Positions 1 through 8,458 of a stretch of DNA of 64,000 bases are shown piece by piece. Made by a program: the position numbers and the translations under genes. Location: assembly GCA_910579175.1 (NCBI GenBank), contig CAJTTB010000006.1:62001-126000 (forward strand). Direction: 5' to 3'. The first letter of the stretch is position 1; each line of letters opens with the position of its first letter. The notes below the pieces were generated by a model. It ran no database searches. It was not told where the DNA came from and saw nothing but the letters and a program-made list of their open reading frames with translations. The stretch comes from an uncultured Oscillospiraceae bacterium (GTDB lineage: Bacteria; Bacillota; Clostridia; Oscillospirales; Ruminococcaceae).

Positions 1-93
1 ATAGGTATAAGCGTCTAAAAATCCGCCAACCGCTGCCAATAATATCCCAATCGGAATTGTTTCATAGATTGGTGTCTTTAATTTTAAATCCAT
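1..93 (-). CDS. YoaK/DUF1275-family membrane protein, N-terminal fragment
   Basis: Only the first 31 codons are in the window; the gene runs leftward off the edge. The start is an ATG preceded by a GGAG-type ribosome binding site. The readable N-terminus has a short charged leader followed by a hydrophobic segment containing GGFLDAYTY, which resembles the first membrane helix of the YoaK/DUF1275 family, predicted multi-pass membrane proteins of unknown function. The assignment rests on this short motif alone. The gene is divergent from the DUF421 gene that starts 118 bases away. Confidence 0.6.
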   Translation of the reverse strand, partial: MDLKLKTPIYETIPIGILLAAVGGFLDAYTY

Positions 94-210
94 CGTTTAA
101 ACTCCTTTTTATGATATATCAACTTATTATATCACATTTTTGTAGTTAGAATAAAACCAATAAAAAACGGAAAACTAAATATAACTTTCAAAAATATAGG
201 AGTCTTTTAT

Positions 211-918
211 ATGGAATTTTTAGAGCTTTTAGTACGTTCGTTTTTTTCTATTATCGTTTTATTGATCATTACAAAATTAATGGGTTATCGACAGATTTCT
301 CAACTATCCTTTTATGATTATATTATTGGTATCTCAATCGGATCTATTTCTGCGGATATGGCAGTCGGATTAGATGATGACTGGTGGCATACTTTTGTGC
401 CCTTGGTAATTTATGGAATAAGCTCTTTGTTGCTTTCTAGATGGACTATGAAAAGTGTAAAAGCCAGACGTTTTTTAAGTGGTACGCCTGTGATATTAAT
501 TGAAAATGGAGAACTGTTAAAACAAAACTTAAATAAAGTACACTATGATCTCAGCGATTTTTTGACAGCTTGTCGCAGTGCTGGTTATTTTGATATCAAT
601 GACATTCAATATGCGATTATGGAACATACAGGAACGATTAGCTTTCTACCCTATCCCAATAAACGAAACTGCACACCTGAAGATTTTCAATTAAACCCCC
701 AACCAGAAGGGCTTGTCTGTAATCTGATTATTGATGGAAAGATTATGAAGCATCATCTAAAAAGAATTGGAAAAGATCTCAATTGGTTAAATAAACAATT
801 GGATCAACAGAATATCGCTGGTGCCTCTGAAGTATTATTGGCAACTTATGATGTCAATGGTCAGTTTCAAGTGTTCCGCCAAAAAACAACAAAAGAGTCC
901 TTTTCCGTTTTGGATTGA
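211..918 (+). CDS. DUF421 domain membrane protein (YetF/YrbG-like)
   Basis: A 235-residue protein of the DUF421 family. Hydrophobic helices occupy roughly residues 5-25, 35-50 and 58-78, followed by a soluble C-terminal part. The family-typical stretch RQISQLSFYDYIIGISIGS lies at about residues 27-45, and the cytosolic section contains the usual GTPVILIENG element. Some family members are expressed in the Bacillus spore or forespore membrane, but the biochemical role is not known. The start ATG follows a TAGGAG site. The gene stands alone; the next gene is over 300 bases away. Length is close to the family norm of 200-240 residues. Confidence 0.85.
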   Translation: MEFLELLVRSFFSIIVLLIITKLMGYRQISQLSFYDYIIGISIGSISADMAVGLDDDWWHTFVPLVIYGISSLLLSRWTMKSVKARRFLSGTPVILIENGELLKQNLNKVHYDLSDFLTACRSAGYFDINDIQYAIMEHTGTISFLPYPNKRNCTPEDFQLNPQPEGLVCNLIIDGKIMKHHLKRIGKDLNWLNKQLDQQNIAGASEVLLATYDVNGQFQVFRQKTTKESFSVLD

Positions 919-1074
919 CGCTTATCTTCTTTTGCAACAATCATTCAAAATAGCGAAAATACAATTTTAAAAGGACTTTTCTATCAAAATCATATCCTGT
1001 ATAAACAGTATTTTACACAATCGAAACAAATATGTTTTTACCCTTAAAAAATTGCTGTCAAATTATCTCAAATA

Positions 1075-1103
1075 TTGAATATTTTAAATATATATGTTAA
1101 AAT
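1075..1103 (+). promoter_or_regulatory. Sigma-A-like promoter for the DUF3006-like gene
   Basis: TTGAAT and TAAAAT are separated by 17 bases. Transcription would begin near 1110 and give an unusually long leader of about 150 bases before the ATG at 1263. Confidence 0.55.
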
Positions 1104-1109
1104 AAGGAA

Positions 1110-1262
1110 ATAGTTATTGGTATATAAGGGCGACTTATTCTAGAAATGTGGTATCTAATACAATGGAGGTTTTTGATAAGCCCATTTGTTAAAATCTTAT
1201 CATTTTAGGATAAAAGATCTCTGAATACTAAGCGAATGATAAATATCAAAGGAGGAAATAAG
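1110..1262 (+). other. Long 5' leader of unknown function
   Basis: This untranslated stretch contains a 7-bp hairpin (TGATAAG at 1174-1180 with CTTATCA at 1196-1202) and a 20-codon open frame at 1146-1208 that has no ribosome binding site. I do not recognise a known riboswitch. The rest of the 919-1262 interval shows no gene. Confidence 0.3.
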
Positions 1263-1430
1263 ATGGATTCTATCATCTATAAGGTTATTAAAATCAATGG
1301 AGATTATGCAATTATGATAACCGATACTGGAATTGAAAATACTGTTGCAATGGCGCTTCTTCCAATGGAATTGCAAGAAGGAGATACCGTTTTATGGGAA
1401 AATTTTGAATATTCTATCATCGATTCATAA
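1263..1430 (+). CDS. Small DUF3006-like protein
   Basis: A 55-residue acidic protein. The chosen start has a perfect AAAGGAGG site seven bases upstream; an ATG 27 bases earlier lacks one. The order of elements (YKVIKINGDYAIMI near the N-terminus, a central LLPMELQEGDTV, and a short final strand) resembles DUF3006, a small beta-rich domain of unknown function common in Clostridia, where it often appears as a short stand-alone gene. It is preceded by its own promoter and a long leader. The similarity is a pattern match, not a demonstrated homology. Confidence 0.6.
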   Translation: MDSIIYKVIKINGDYAIMITDTGIENTVAMALLPMELQEGDTVLWENFEYSIIDS

Positions 1431-1510
1431 AAACTCAAACTATTTTTCTGAACTTCTATTTCTTATCCTATAGAAAATATCATAAATAATCCATTTCTTT
1501 TGCAAAAAGA

Positions 1511-1540
1511 TTGACAAGTATCGTTGATTACTGATATAAT
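1511..1540 (+). promoter_or_regulatory. Consensus sigma-A promoter
   Basis: TTGACA and TATAAT with an 18-base spacer, 32 bases upstream of the start codon of the small membrane protein gene at 1572. Confidence 0.75.
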
Positions 1541-1571
1541 AAAACATATGTTCTTGACGGAGGAATTGACT

Positions 1572-1808
1572 ATGATAAAAAATATTTTAATGGGCGTCGG
1601 TTTTGTGGGTATTATCTTATTAATTGGAGCAGTTGGCTCAATGGAAACAATGAATATGGAATTTAAATCCACCATTATTTGGATTATCATTGGTCTTTTA
1701 TTTATTTTCATCAGCTATTTTGGAAATTATCTTTATGAGCAATATCAAAAAAAGCCACACTTCAAACGATTACATAAAAACCGAAAAAAGGAAAATCATA
1801 TCGCTTAA
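1572..1808 (+). CDS. Small two-helix membrane protein, unknown function
   Basis: A 78-residue protein with two hydrophobic segments at about residues 4-21 and 32-51, separated by a short polar loop, and a strongly basic C-terminal tail rich in Lys, Arg and His. The start ATG follows GGAGG. A consensus promoter lies just upstream and a long hairpin that can act as a terminator lies downstream. I do not recognise the family; no catalytic motif is visible. The positive tail suggests it faces the cytoplasm. Confidence 0.7.
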   Translation: MIKNILMGVGFVGIILLIGAVGSMETMNMEFKSTIIWIIIGLLFIFISYFGNYLYEQYQKKPHFKRLHKNRKKENHIA

Positions 1809-1851
1809 CTACCTGCGTTTTATTTTACAACAGAAATTATTTGTTACAAAA

Positions 1852-1921
1852 AAGGTGCAATATTATCACAATTGATTTTGGATGAAATCATCTAAAACGA
1901 ATTGCCCAATATTGCCACCTT
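1852..1921. terminator. Long hairpin between convergent genes, terminator for spo0A
   Basis: An imperfect inverted repeat with arms of about 33 bases and a two-base loop. The outer parts are AAGGTGCAATATT at 1852-1864 and AATATTGCCACCTT at 1908-1921. In the leftward direction it is followed by TTTTTTG, so it can terminate spo0A transcription. In the rightward direction the T-run is weak. Confidence 0.65.
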
Positions 1922-1999
1922 ATTTCTATATCATTTATTCTGTAACATTTAAAAAACTACCCACCAATCCGCTTGAAGTGATGATTTCAAATCATGATT

Positions 2000-2788
2000 T
2001 TAGGAACTCAACAAAGCATTTACTGCAACTTTTTTCTTTAATTGTAAACTCAATCTATCAGCAATCATTGCAATAAATTCAGAGTTCGTGGGTTTTCCTC
2101 TACCAGTATGTACTGTATATCCAAAGTAAGAATTTAAAACATCTACATCGCCCCGGTCCCATGCCACTTCAATACCATGTCTAATCGCTCTTTCCACTCT
2201 TGAAGAGGTTGTTTTAAACTTTTTGGCAACCGTTGGATACAGCACTTTTGTAACAGAGTTTATCATTTCACTGTCTTCAATGGATAAAATAATAGCTTCT
2301 CTTAAATAGTGGTATCCTTTGATATGTGCAGGAACTCCAATTTGATGAATCACTTGGGTGACAAGTACTTCAATGTCTTCTGCTACAAATGATTTTTGTA
2401 CTGGCTGAGTAACAATTTGTTTTGCTAAACTGCTTACCCTATCACATAACAAATTATAATCAAATGGTTTCAACATAAAGTATGACGCACCGTTTTCCAA
2501 TAATTCTTTTTCTTGGTAAGCACTTTCATAATTGCTGGTAACTACAAAATAAGGTATATTACTGGAATTTTTATGAAAACTTTTTAATACCCCATAAGCA
2601 TCAATATGAGGCATATTAGAATCCATAATGACAATATCTGGAGATTGTGTTTTAATCGCTTCATATACTTCTATTCCATCTCGTGGTCTTAAAATTACCT
2701 GAAAATTTCTCTTTTCTAAAATTTCACTACAAATCATTCCAAAATTCAATGTGTCGTCACCAATTAGCACTTTACATTTACTATTCAT
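2000..2788 (-). CDS. spo0A: Sporulation master response regulator Spo0A
   Basis: A 262-residue response regulator that, when phosphorylated, switches on entry into sporulation. The receiver domain (about residues 1-120) has the acidic pocket GDD near the N-terminus, the phosphoacceptor Asp in IVIMDSNMPH, and the Lys of MLKPF. The C-terminal DNA-binding domain (about 150-262) carries the Spo0A signature SRVERAIRHGIEVAW and the conserved GKPTNSEFIA. The start was placed at the ATG with an AAAGGAGGA site; an in-frame ATG 42 bases upstream has no such site. It lies downstream of spoIVB on the same strand, the order seen across spore-formers. A sigma-A-like promoter lies directly upstream, so it can be expressed independently of spoIVB. 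Confidence 0.98.
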   Translation of the reverse strand: MNSKCKVLIGDDTLNFGMICSEILEKRNFQVILRPRDGIEVYEAIKTQSPDIVIMDSNMPHIDAYGVLKSFHKNSSNIPYFVVTSNYESAYQEKELLENGASYFMLKPFDYNLLCDRVSSLAKQIVTQPVQKSFVAEDIEVLVTQVIHQIGVPAHIKGYHYLREAIILSIEDSEMINSVTKVLYPTVAKKFKTTSSRVERAIRHGIEVAWDRGDVDVLNSYFGYTVHTGRGKPTNSEFIAMIADRLSLQLKKKVAVNALLSS

Positions 2789-2820
2789 TTGAAATTTTCC
2801 TCCTTTTTTATCGTAAGAAT

Positions 2821-2849
2821 ATATTACCATTATTTTCCATGTATTTCAA
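2821..2849 (-). promoter_or_regulatory. Sigma-A-like promoter of spo0A
   Basis: On the minus strand TTGAAA and TAATAT are spaced by 17 bases, ending 32 bases before the spo0A start. I found no clear sigma-H promoter. Confidence 0.55.
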
Positions 2850-2951
2850 CTGTTTTTTAATAAAAAACATTGTTAATTTAATATTTTCGGTACTTTATAC
2901 GAGAAATCCATTTAAAATTGTGCTAAATGGAAAAAAATTACATATAATACT

Positions 2952-2994
2952 AAATACTGCAATAATCTTTCAAAAAAAGGTTCTTGCAGTATTT
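2952..2994. repeat. 11-bp inverted repeat between spoIVB and spo0A
   Basis: AAATACTGCAA at 2952-2962 and TTGCAGTATTT at 2984-2994 are perfect complements with a 21-base loop. No T-run follows on either strand. A second hairpin (CCATTTA/TAAATGG) lies at 2908-2930. One or both may end spoIVB transcription or bind a regulator. Confidence 0.4.
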
Positions 2995-3045
2995 TGATTG
3001 TGACGCAGTCAACTTTGTTGGTTGGTCATTGATTATGATAATAAA

Positions 3046-4266
3046 TCAAGCAGCATTTTCAAACTTATGAATGGTTTTGGAGTTTTGGTACATATTTTCT
3101 GCAAAGATAGCATACCCTTTTTCTGGATTATTTACAAACACATGCGTAACCGCTCCTACCAATTTGCCATTTTGTAAAATAGGAGTTCCACTCATACCTT
3201 GCACAATTCCGCCAGTGAGTTCCAATAAAGTGGGATCCACTACTTGAATTGTCATATTTTTGGTCTGGGTTTTATCTGTATAATCCACGGATAAAATTTG
3301 TATCTGATATTCTTTTTTTTCTCCATTTTCTAAGGAACATAAAATTGTAGCATCACCTGGTTGAATCTCCTGTTTATAGGCAAGAGGATAACTTGTTTGT
3401 TGTTGTGTGCTTTGAAAAAGTTGCCCATAAATCCCAGTATCATTATTATATACAATATTTCCAATTGACTCATTGGAAGTAAATACACCTAATAGTTCCC
3501 CTGGTGTTCCTGACTTTCCCTTGGTAATGTCATGAATGGTAACATCACATACTTCTCCTTTTCCAACGGGTAAAATTTCTCCTGTGTCAATATCACAAAT
3601 GGCATGTCCCAAACCTGCAAATACATTGCTGACAGGATCTATATAGGTGATAGTACCAATACCAGCAGCGCTGTCCCGAATCCAAATTCCACTTTTATAT
3701 TTATGGTCTATACTGGACAATACTGGTGTCAATACAACATTTTCTACCTGCTCACCTCTTTGAATCTCAATATGAAGGCTATTTCCTTTGCTATTTTCAA
3801 TCAATTGTGCTACTTCTTCATTTCTGGAAATGGGTTGCTCATTGACTGATAAAATCATATCACCCTCTTTGATTCCCGCATCTTTTCCTGGGCAACAAGC
3901 ACCAGAAGCAGTTGGAATTTGCATCATACCAACTACCATTGCGCCTTTGGTAAACATTTTCACACCAAAGGTATCTCCTGAAGGAATTAACGATACTGGC
4001 TCCACCGCCTCTACAGAAACGTTTTTAATCGGAAATAATCCCATTAAATTTATCTGCTGATTTTGCGGATTGAGGCTAGAGGAAACCGATACATTTGGTT
4101 GAAATATGGTATTGCTATCTAAAAAATCCTGTGAAAAAGTCAGTGTTTCCCCTCGGTTCACATAGTATCGATTGGGAAGATGATATTGAAAATAAATCAC
4201 AGCTCCCATAATCATCATACAAAATATAGCAATGATTCCGGCAAGACACCGAAACACCTTTCTCAT
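3046..4266 (-). CDS. spoIVB: SpoIVB peptidase (S55)
   Basis: A 406-residue serine peptidase made in the forespore. It crosses the inner spore membrane and triggers cleavage of SpoIVFA, so that pro-sigma-K can be processed in the mother cell. A single N-terminal membrane anchor spans about residues 7-27. A PDZ domain follows at about 100-185 (GIKEGDMILSVN). The S55 peptidase domain has its catalytic His in GLGHAI (residue 221) and catalytic Ser in GMSGTPI (residue 359). Length fits the family (about 425 in Bacillus). The start ATG follows AGGTG. The usual upstream neighbour recN is not adjacent here but lies about 26 kb away on the same strand. Confidence 0.97.
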   Translation of the reverse strand: MRKVFRCLAGIIAIFCMMIMGAVIYFQYHLPNRYYVNRGETLTFSQDFLDSNTIFQPNVSVSSSLNPQNQQINLMGLFPIKNVSVEAVEPVSLIPSGDTFGVKMFTKGAMVVGMMQIPTASGACCPGKDAGIKEGDMILSVNEQPISRNEEVAQLIENSKGNSLHIEIQRGEQVENVVLTPVLSSIDHKYKSGIWIRDSAAGIGTITYIDPVSNVFAGLGHAICDIDTGEILPVGKGEVCDVTIHDITKGKSGTPGELLGVFTSNESIGNIVYNNDTGIYGQLFQSTQQQTSYPLAYKQEIQPGDATILCSLENGEKKEYQIQILSVDYTDKTQTKNMTIQVVDPTLLELTGGIVQGMSGTPILQNGKLVGAVTHVFVNNPEKGYAIFAENMYQNSKTIHKFENAA

Positions 4267-4417
4267 ATACTATCACCTGCTTTATATGAAATAAATTAAA
4301 AAATTTCTCCTCTTTCTTTACTATATGAAGATATGTTATAATTATCGTAGGTAAATATCGGTTAATTTAAATTTACAATTTTTACCTATCACTTTTACAG
4401 AAAAGAGGAATTTATCC

Positions 4418-5782
4418 ATGATACAAGACACTCAGACAAACCGTTTAGGTACACAACCTGTTGGAAAACTACTATTCCAATTGGCACTTCCGGCAATCGC
4501 CGCTCAATTGGTAAATATGCTTTATAATATTGTAGACCGCATGTATATTGGAAATATGGTTAGTGCTGACGCACTCACTGGAGTAGGTGTTACGTTTCCG
4601 ATTATTTTGATTATTTCTGCATTTAGTTCCTTAATTGGAATGGGCGGAGCACCACATGCCTCCATTAAATTAGGACAGCAAGATCACAAGGGTGCAGAAC
4701 AGATACTGGGAAACTGTTTTACCTCTCTATTGGGATTTTCTGTTATTTTAACCATTATATTTTATATGTTTGGAAAGCCGTTGCTCTTTCTCTTTGGTGC
4801 CAGTGAACAAACCATATCTTATGGCATAGATTATCTAAACATCTATATTGCAGGTACAATCTTCGTACAGCTTTCCTTGGGTCTTAACCCCTTTATCTCC
4901 ACCCAAGGATTTGCAACCACCAGTATGCTAACGGTAATTATAGGCGCTGTTACCAATATTATATTAGATCCCATCTTTATCTTTGTATTGAATCTCGGCG
5001 TAAAAGGGGCTGCGATTGCCACTATTATTTCTCAGGGTATCTCTTGTTTTTGGGTATTAAACTTTTTACTTGGAAAGAAAACAAAATTAAAAATTCAAAA
5101 AAAATACTTAAAATTAAAATCTTCTGTCTTATTGCCCATCATAGCTTTGGGTGTTTCTCCCTTTATTATGCAGAGTACAGAAAGTCTATTAAATATCGCT
5201 TTAAATTCTTCTCTACAAAAATATGGTGGAGACCTGTCAGTTGCTTCTATGACTATTCTATCCAGTTTAATGCAATTAATTATGGTGCCCCTCAGTGGAC
5301 TTACACAAGGTGCTCAACCAATTATTGGATACAATTTCGGTGCCAAAAATGTACAAAGGGTACAAAAGACTTTTCGATTGTTGTTGATCTCTGGCATGTC
5401 CTTTACCATTTTATTATGGTCACTGATGATGATACAACCGCAAATATTCATTCGTCTATTCAATGATGATCCTCAATTAATTGAACATACCGTTTGGGCA
5501 CTGCGTATTTATTTGGCAGGCGTCTTTATTTTTGGAGCACAGGTTTGTTGTCAACAGACTTTCATTGCGATTGGTCAAGCCAAAATCTCATTACTATTGG
5601 CATTGCTTAGAAAAATCATCCTATTAATTCCTCTGATCTATTTATTGCCTCCTTTCTTCTCTGACAAAGTATTTGCTGTATTTCTTGCAGAGCCAATTGC
5701 AGATATTTTGGCAACCTGCGTGACCATTCTCACCTTCCGATTTCAGTTTAAAAAGATTATCAGTCAATTGGAGATCGTATAA
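4418..5782 (+). CDS. MATE family multidrug/Na+ efflux transporter
   Basis: A 454-residue integral membrane protein with about twelve hydrophobic segments arranged as two similar halves, as in MATE exporters that expel cationic drugs in exchange for Na+ or H+. Family features include the N-terminal QLVNMLYNIVDRMYIG, the GLNPFISTQGFATTSM stretch in the first half and the PLSGLTQGAQPIIGYNFGA stretch in the second half. The start ATG follows GAGG. It is transcribed divergently from spoIVB and appears to be a single-gene unit. The substrate cannot be deduced. Confidence 0.92.
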   Translation: MIQDTQTNRLGTQPVGKLLFQLALPAIAAQLVNMLYNIVDRMYIGNMVSADALTGVGVTFPIILIISAFSSLIGMGGAPHASIKLGQQDHKGAEQILGNCFTSLLGFSVILTIIFYMFGKPLLFLFGASEQTISYGIDYLNIYIAGTIFVQLSLGLNPFISTQGFATTSMLTVIIGAVTNIILDPIFIFVLNLGVKGAAIATIISQGISCFWVLNFLLGKKTKLKIQKKYLKLKSSVLLPIIALGVSPFIMQSTESLLNIALNSSLQKYGGDLSVASMTILSSLMQLIMVPLSGLTQGAQPIIGYNFGAKNVQRVQKTFRLLLISGMSFTILLWSLMMIQPQIFIRLFNDDPQLIEHTVWALRIYLAGVFIFGAQVCCQQTFIAIGQAKISLLLALLRKIILLIPLIYLLPPFFSDKVFAVFLAEPIADILATCVTILTFRFQFKKIISQLEIV

Positions 5783-5869
5783 ATCACACCAAATACAAAA
5801 AATATTTTCTTATTTTTCATAAAATTATTTTTTAAAATCAAAAAATATAGTGCATTTTTACAGATTATG

Positions 5870-5878
5870 TGCTATAAT
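5870..5878 (+). promoter_or_regulatory. Extended -10 promoter element
   Basis: TGCTATAAT, an extended -10 element 58 bases before the cytidylate-kinase-like gene. No good -35 is present. Confidence 0.45.
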
Positions 5879-5935
5879 AAAGATGTCAAACATATTGTTG
5901 TTTTATCATACAATCATATCAAAGGAGGCTTTTAA

Positions 5936-6565
5936 ATGAACAAAAATATTATCATTACCATTGGACGACAAAATGGCAGCGGTGGTAGAGAGATTGGTAA
6001 AAAATTAGCTGACCTTTTAGGTTTTGCCTTTTATGATAAGGAATTAATTCAGCTTACCGCACAAAAAAGCGGAATCCATGAAAATATCTGTAAAAATTCT
6101 GAAGAAACCGCAACAAACAGTCTATTGTATTCACTTTCTACAGCTGCTTGGGGTGGTGCCCCCTTGGGAACAGAGCTTCCAATTACTGACCGTATTTTTA
6201 TCGCTCAGTCCGAAATTATCAAACAACTTGCAGCAGAAAAATCCTGTGTTATTGTGGGAAGATGTGCTGATGATGTATTAAAGCATCATCCAAATTGCAT
6301 TTCTGTATTTATTCATGCAAATCTACCCTTTAGAGTAGACAGAATGGTTCATCTATATCATCTCTCTGAAGAAAAAGCAGAAAAAGAAGTAAAGCGCATG
6401 GACAAGAAACGTGCCAATTACTACAGCTATTTTACAGATAAAAAATGGAATAACATGGAAAATTATAGTCTTACTATCAAAAGCTCTGATTTAGGAATTG
6501 ATGGATGTGTCGAACTCTTAAAAAATATTGTACAACAACGGCAAAAACAATTGGAAAATAAATAA
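5936..6565 (+). CDS. Cytidylate kinase-like family protein
   Basis: A 209-residue P-loop protein of the cytidylate kinase-like family (Cytidylate_kin2). The N-terminal ITIGRQNGSGGREIGKKLA (about residues 6-24) is the variant Walker A typical of this group, followed by YDKELI and later CVIVGRCAD. The family resembles nucleoside monophosphate kinases but lacks a proven common substrate. A classic AAAGGAGG site precedes the ATG. The gene ends in a strong terminator at 6659-6700 and appears to be a single-gene transcript. Confidence 0.88.
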   Translation: MNKNIIITIGRQNGSGGREIGKKLADLLGFAFYDKELIQLTAQKSGIHENICKNSEETATNSLLYSLSTAAWGGAPLGTELPITDRIFIAQSEIIKQLAAEKSCVIVGRCADDVLKHHPNCISVFIHANLPFRVDRMVHLYHLSEEKAEKEVKRMDKKRANYYSYFTDKKWNNMENYSLTIKSSDLGIDGCVELLKNIVQQRQKQLENK

Positions 6566-6658
6566 TCTCTGACTTTATATCAATCTCAATTATTTAGTTA
6601 CTGTCAAAAAATGTCTACCCACCTATGATTTAAAGCTCAATTTTTATCAACACTTTTT

Positions 6659-6700
6659 GTGCATCTATTCAGAAAATGCGAATAGATGCACTTTTCTTTT
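6659..6700 (+). terminator. Strong rho-independent terminator
   Basis: A perfect 12-bp stem (GTGCATCTATTC and its complement), nine-base loop, then TTTTCTTTT. It ends the cytidylate-kinase-like transcript. Confidence 0.9.
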
Positions 6701-6720
6701 CTAAATTTTCAAAATGATAA

Positions 6721-6750
6721 CAAAACAGGGTGCGGCTCTTACCAGCACCC
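6721..6750 (-). terminator. Terminator of coaX-spoIIR
   Basis: GGGTGC and GCACCC pair around an 11-base loop; leftward reading gives TGTTTTGTT after the stem. Confidence 0.65.
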
Positions 6751-6801
6751 CATTCTCAATATTCTTATTACACTCAAATTTCTAACGGTTATTTTTATCA
6801 T

Positions 6802-7410
6802 TTATGATTGAAATAGATTTTTAATTTTTTCCCAAATTTCTATGACTGCAAACTGAACCTTATAGTGTTGCGGTTTTTCAATTATCTCGGCTTGTTGTGA
6901 AGTCAAATTTTCTTCCAATTCACTTTCAGGCATTGCACATGGCAGACACATGGGAGGATAAAGCACACACCACCAATTTTTCCCTTTTGCCTCTCCTATG
7001 GTAATACGAACTGCATCATAACGTCCAGCGGGTAAACTAAAATTATCATATACTCTCGTATCAAAAAACATATTGCAAACTTCTGCATTCACTTGATAAT
7101 CATATCCCTGACGAGCGATTTCTCTCTGTGCAATTGCAATGATTTTCTCAAGGTTTTTTTGGGCAGTTTCCTTTGCATCTTCTGTGGAAGTTACCTGATA
7201 AAATAAATCCTGTGTCTGTGCCAAAATTCGGTCACGAACCGATAATTTTAACGCCTGATCTTCCTGAGAATCAGAATTCGCTAAAATATGTAATCGCAAC
7301 ACACTTTCACGAATTTGAACACACTCTTTTGCAAACCCGCTCATAAAACTGGCACAAATTGCAACGAGTAAACCAATACCAACTGAAACAAAAAGTTTTT
7401 TATCTATCAT
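6802..7410 (-). CDS. spoIIR: Stage II sporulation protein R
   Basis: A 202-residue secreted signalling protein made in the forespore. In Bacillus it activates the membrane protease SpoIIGA to process pro-sigma-E in the mother cell. An N-terminal signal or anchor helix covers about residues 7-27. The family signature follows at once: RLHILANSDSQEDQALKLS and VRDRIL (about 39-65), then LPAGRYDAVRITIGEAKGKN and WWCVLYPPMC (about 125-155). It lies 77 bases downstream of coaX. Its ribosome binding site is inside a hairpin (7416-7457), which suggests translational control. Confidence 0.95.
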   Translation of the reverse strand: MIDKKLFVSVGIGLLVAICASFMSGFAKECVQIRESVLRLHILANSDSQEDQALKLSVRDRILAQTQDLFYQVTSTEDAKETAQKNLEKIIAIAQREIARQGYDYQVNAEVCNMFFDTRVYDNFSLPAGRYDAVRITIGEAKGKNWWCVLYPPMCLPCAMPESELEENLTSQQAEIIEKPQHYKVQFAVIEIWEKIKNLFQS

Positions 7411-7415
7411 TTATC

Positions 7416-7457
7416 ATTACCGTCCTTTCTCTTGATATCACAAGTATGGACGGTAAT
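7416..7457 (-). promoter_or_regulatory. Hairpin occluding the spoIIR ribosome binding site
   Basis: A perfect 10-bp inverted repeat: ATTACCGTCC at 7416-7425 and GGACGGTAAT at 7448-7457. The loop can form an inner CTTG/CAAG stem. On the spoIIR mRNA the AAGGAC Shine-Dalgarno bases lie in and beside the 3' arm. No T-run follows, so it is not a standard terminator. Confidence 0.6.
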
Positions 7458-7487
7458 TTTTGGTAATATACAATGCTATTAAAAATA

Positions 7488-8264
7488 TTATGCTTGATGA
7501 GAACGATAATCTTTATAAATTAAATTTAGTCCTTCTAGTGTCAAGGTTTTATCAATGATATCAAACACATCTGTCTGTTGTCCAATCATTCGTGCCAGTC
7601 CTCCAGTCGCAATCACCTTTGTTTTGGCTCCTAACTGCTCTTCAATATTATGTATAATATTAATGACTGCCCCAGTATAACCATAAACAATTCCTGACTG
7701 CATACTCATCACAGTTGTCTTTCCAATCACCTTTTCCGGTCTTTCAATCTCTACTTTTGGCAATTTTGAAGTTTTTTCCACCAAAGCATCCAAAGAAATT
7801 TTAATTCCGGGATAAATCACGCCGCCCAAATAAGCCCCTTGATCATCGACAACATCAAATGTGGTAGCAGTACCAAAATCCACAACAATCAAATTCCCAC
7901 CATATTTGTGATAAGCAGCATAAGCATTGACCAGTCTATCCGCCCCTACCTCAGACTGATTATGATATTTATTGACAATATCCACATTAATATTGTCTTG
8001 AATGGTCAATGGTTCTTTATGCAGATATTTATAAATTGCATTTCGCACCGAATATACAATCTGTGGCACTACAGAGGCAATCATCACATCTTCAATCATC
8101 TCTAACCGTATTTGATGAATGGAAAAAAACTGCATGATCATCAGTCCCACTTCATCTGAAGTCACATCGCGATTGCTGCCTAATCTGAAACTTGCTTTTA
8201 ATTTATCATGTTCAAAAATACCAAATTCCATATTGGTATTTCCAATATCAACGGTAAATAACAT
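7488..8264 (-). CDS. coaX: Type III pantothenate kinase
   Basis: A 258-residue enzyme that phosphorylates pantothenate, the first step of coenzyme A synthesis. Type III features are present: the N-terminal phosphate-binding DIGNTN (residues 6-11), the pantothenate-site GADR within NQSEVGADRLVNAYAAYH (about 104-121), DFGTATTFD (about 129-137) and GGVIYPGI. Length matches the family (255-260). The ATG follows AAAGGAGGG. It is the first gene of a two-gene unit with spoIIR, so a housekeeping promoter reads toward a sporulation gene. Confidence 0.97.
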   Translation of the reverse strand: MLFTVDIGNTNMEFGIFEHDKLKASFRLGSNRDVTSDEVGLMIMQFFSIHQIRLEMIEDVMIASVVPQIVYSVRNAIYKYLHKEPLTIQDNINVDIVNKYHNQSEVGADRLVNAYAAYHKYGGNLIVVDFGTATTFDVVDDQGAYLGGVIYPGIKISLDALVEKTSKLPKVEIERPEKVIGKTTVMSMQSGIVYGYTGAVINIIHNIEEQLGAKTKVIATGGLARMIGQQTDVFDIIDKTLTLEGLNLIYKDYRSHQA

Positions 8265-8296
8265 AAAAAATCCCTCCTTTATATTCGTTGTGACCT

Positions 8297-8325
8297 ATTC
8301 TATCATGATTAACCAACAAACGCAA
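8297..8325 (-). promoter_or_regulatory. Sigma-A-like promoter of coaX
   Basis: On the minus strand TTGCGT and TAGAAT are separated by 17 bases, 33 bases upstream of the coaX start. Confidence 0.5.
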
Positions 8326-8380
8326 TAGAAATCAGTATAATCCATTTGAATTGATTTGTAATAAAAATTAACTTATGATG

Positions 8381-8409
8381 ATATTTTTGTTATTTTTGCC
8401 CCATACTAT
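8381..8409 (+). promoter_or_regulatory. Candidate sigma-E promoter
   Basis: ATATTT and CATACTAT are separated by 15 bases, close to the mother-cell sigma-E consensus (ATATT, 14-15 bases, CATACAAT). It is placed to transcribe the small gene at 8459 and the cardiolipin-synthase-like gene. No sigma-A hexamers of similar quality are seen here. Confidence 0.5.
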
Positions 8410-8458
8410 ATAAGCTGAGATAAATGATGGTTGCAATCAACCAGAAAGGAGCTTTCTG

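Noticed and set aside
2821..2999. Sigma-H promoter for spo0A
   Set aside because: I found no AGGAWWT plus GAAT pair at proper spacing; only a sigma-A-like promoter is supported.
5044..5466. 140-codon open frame within the MATE transporter gene
   Set aside because: Out-of-frame shadow of an intact, well-conserved membrane protein.
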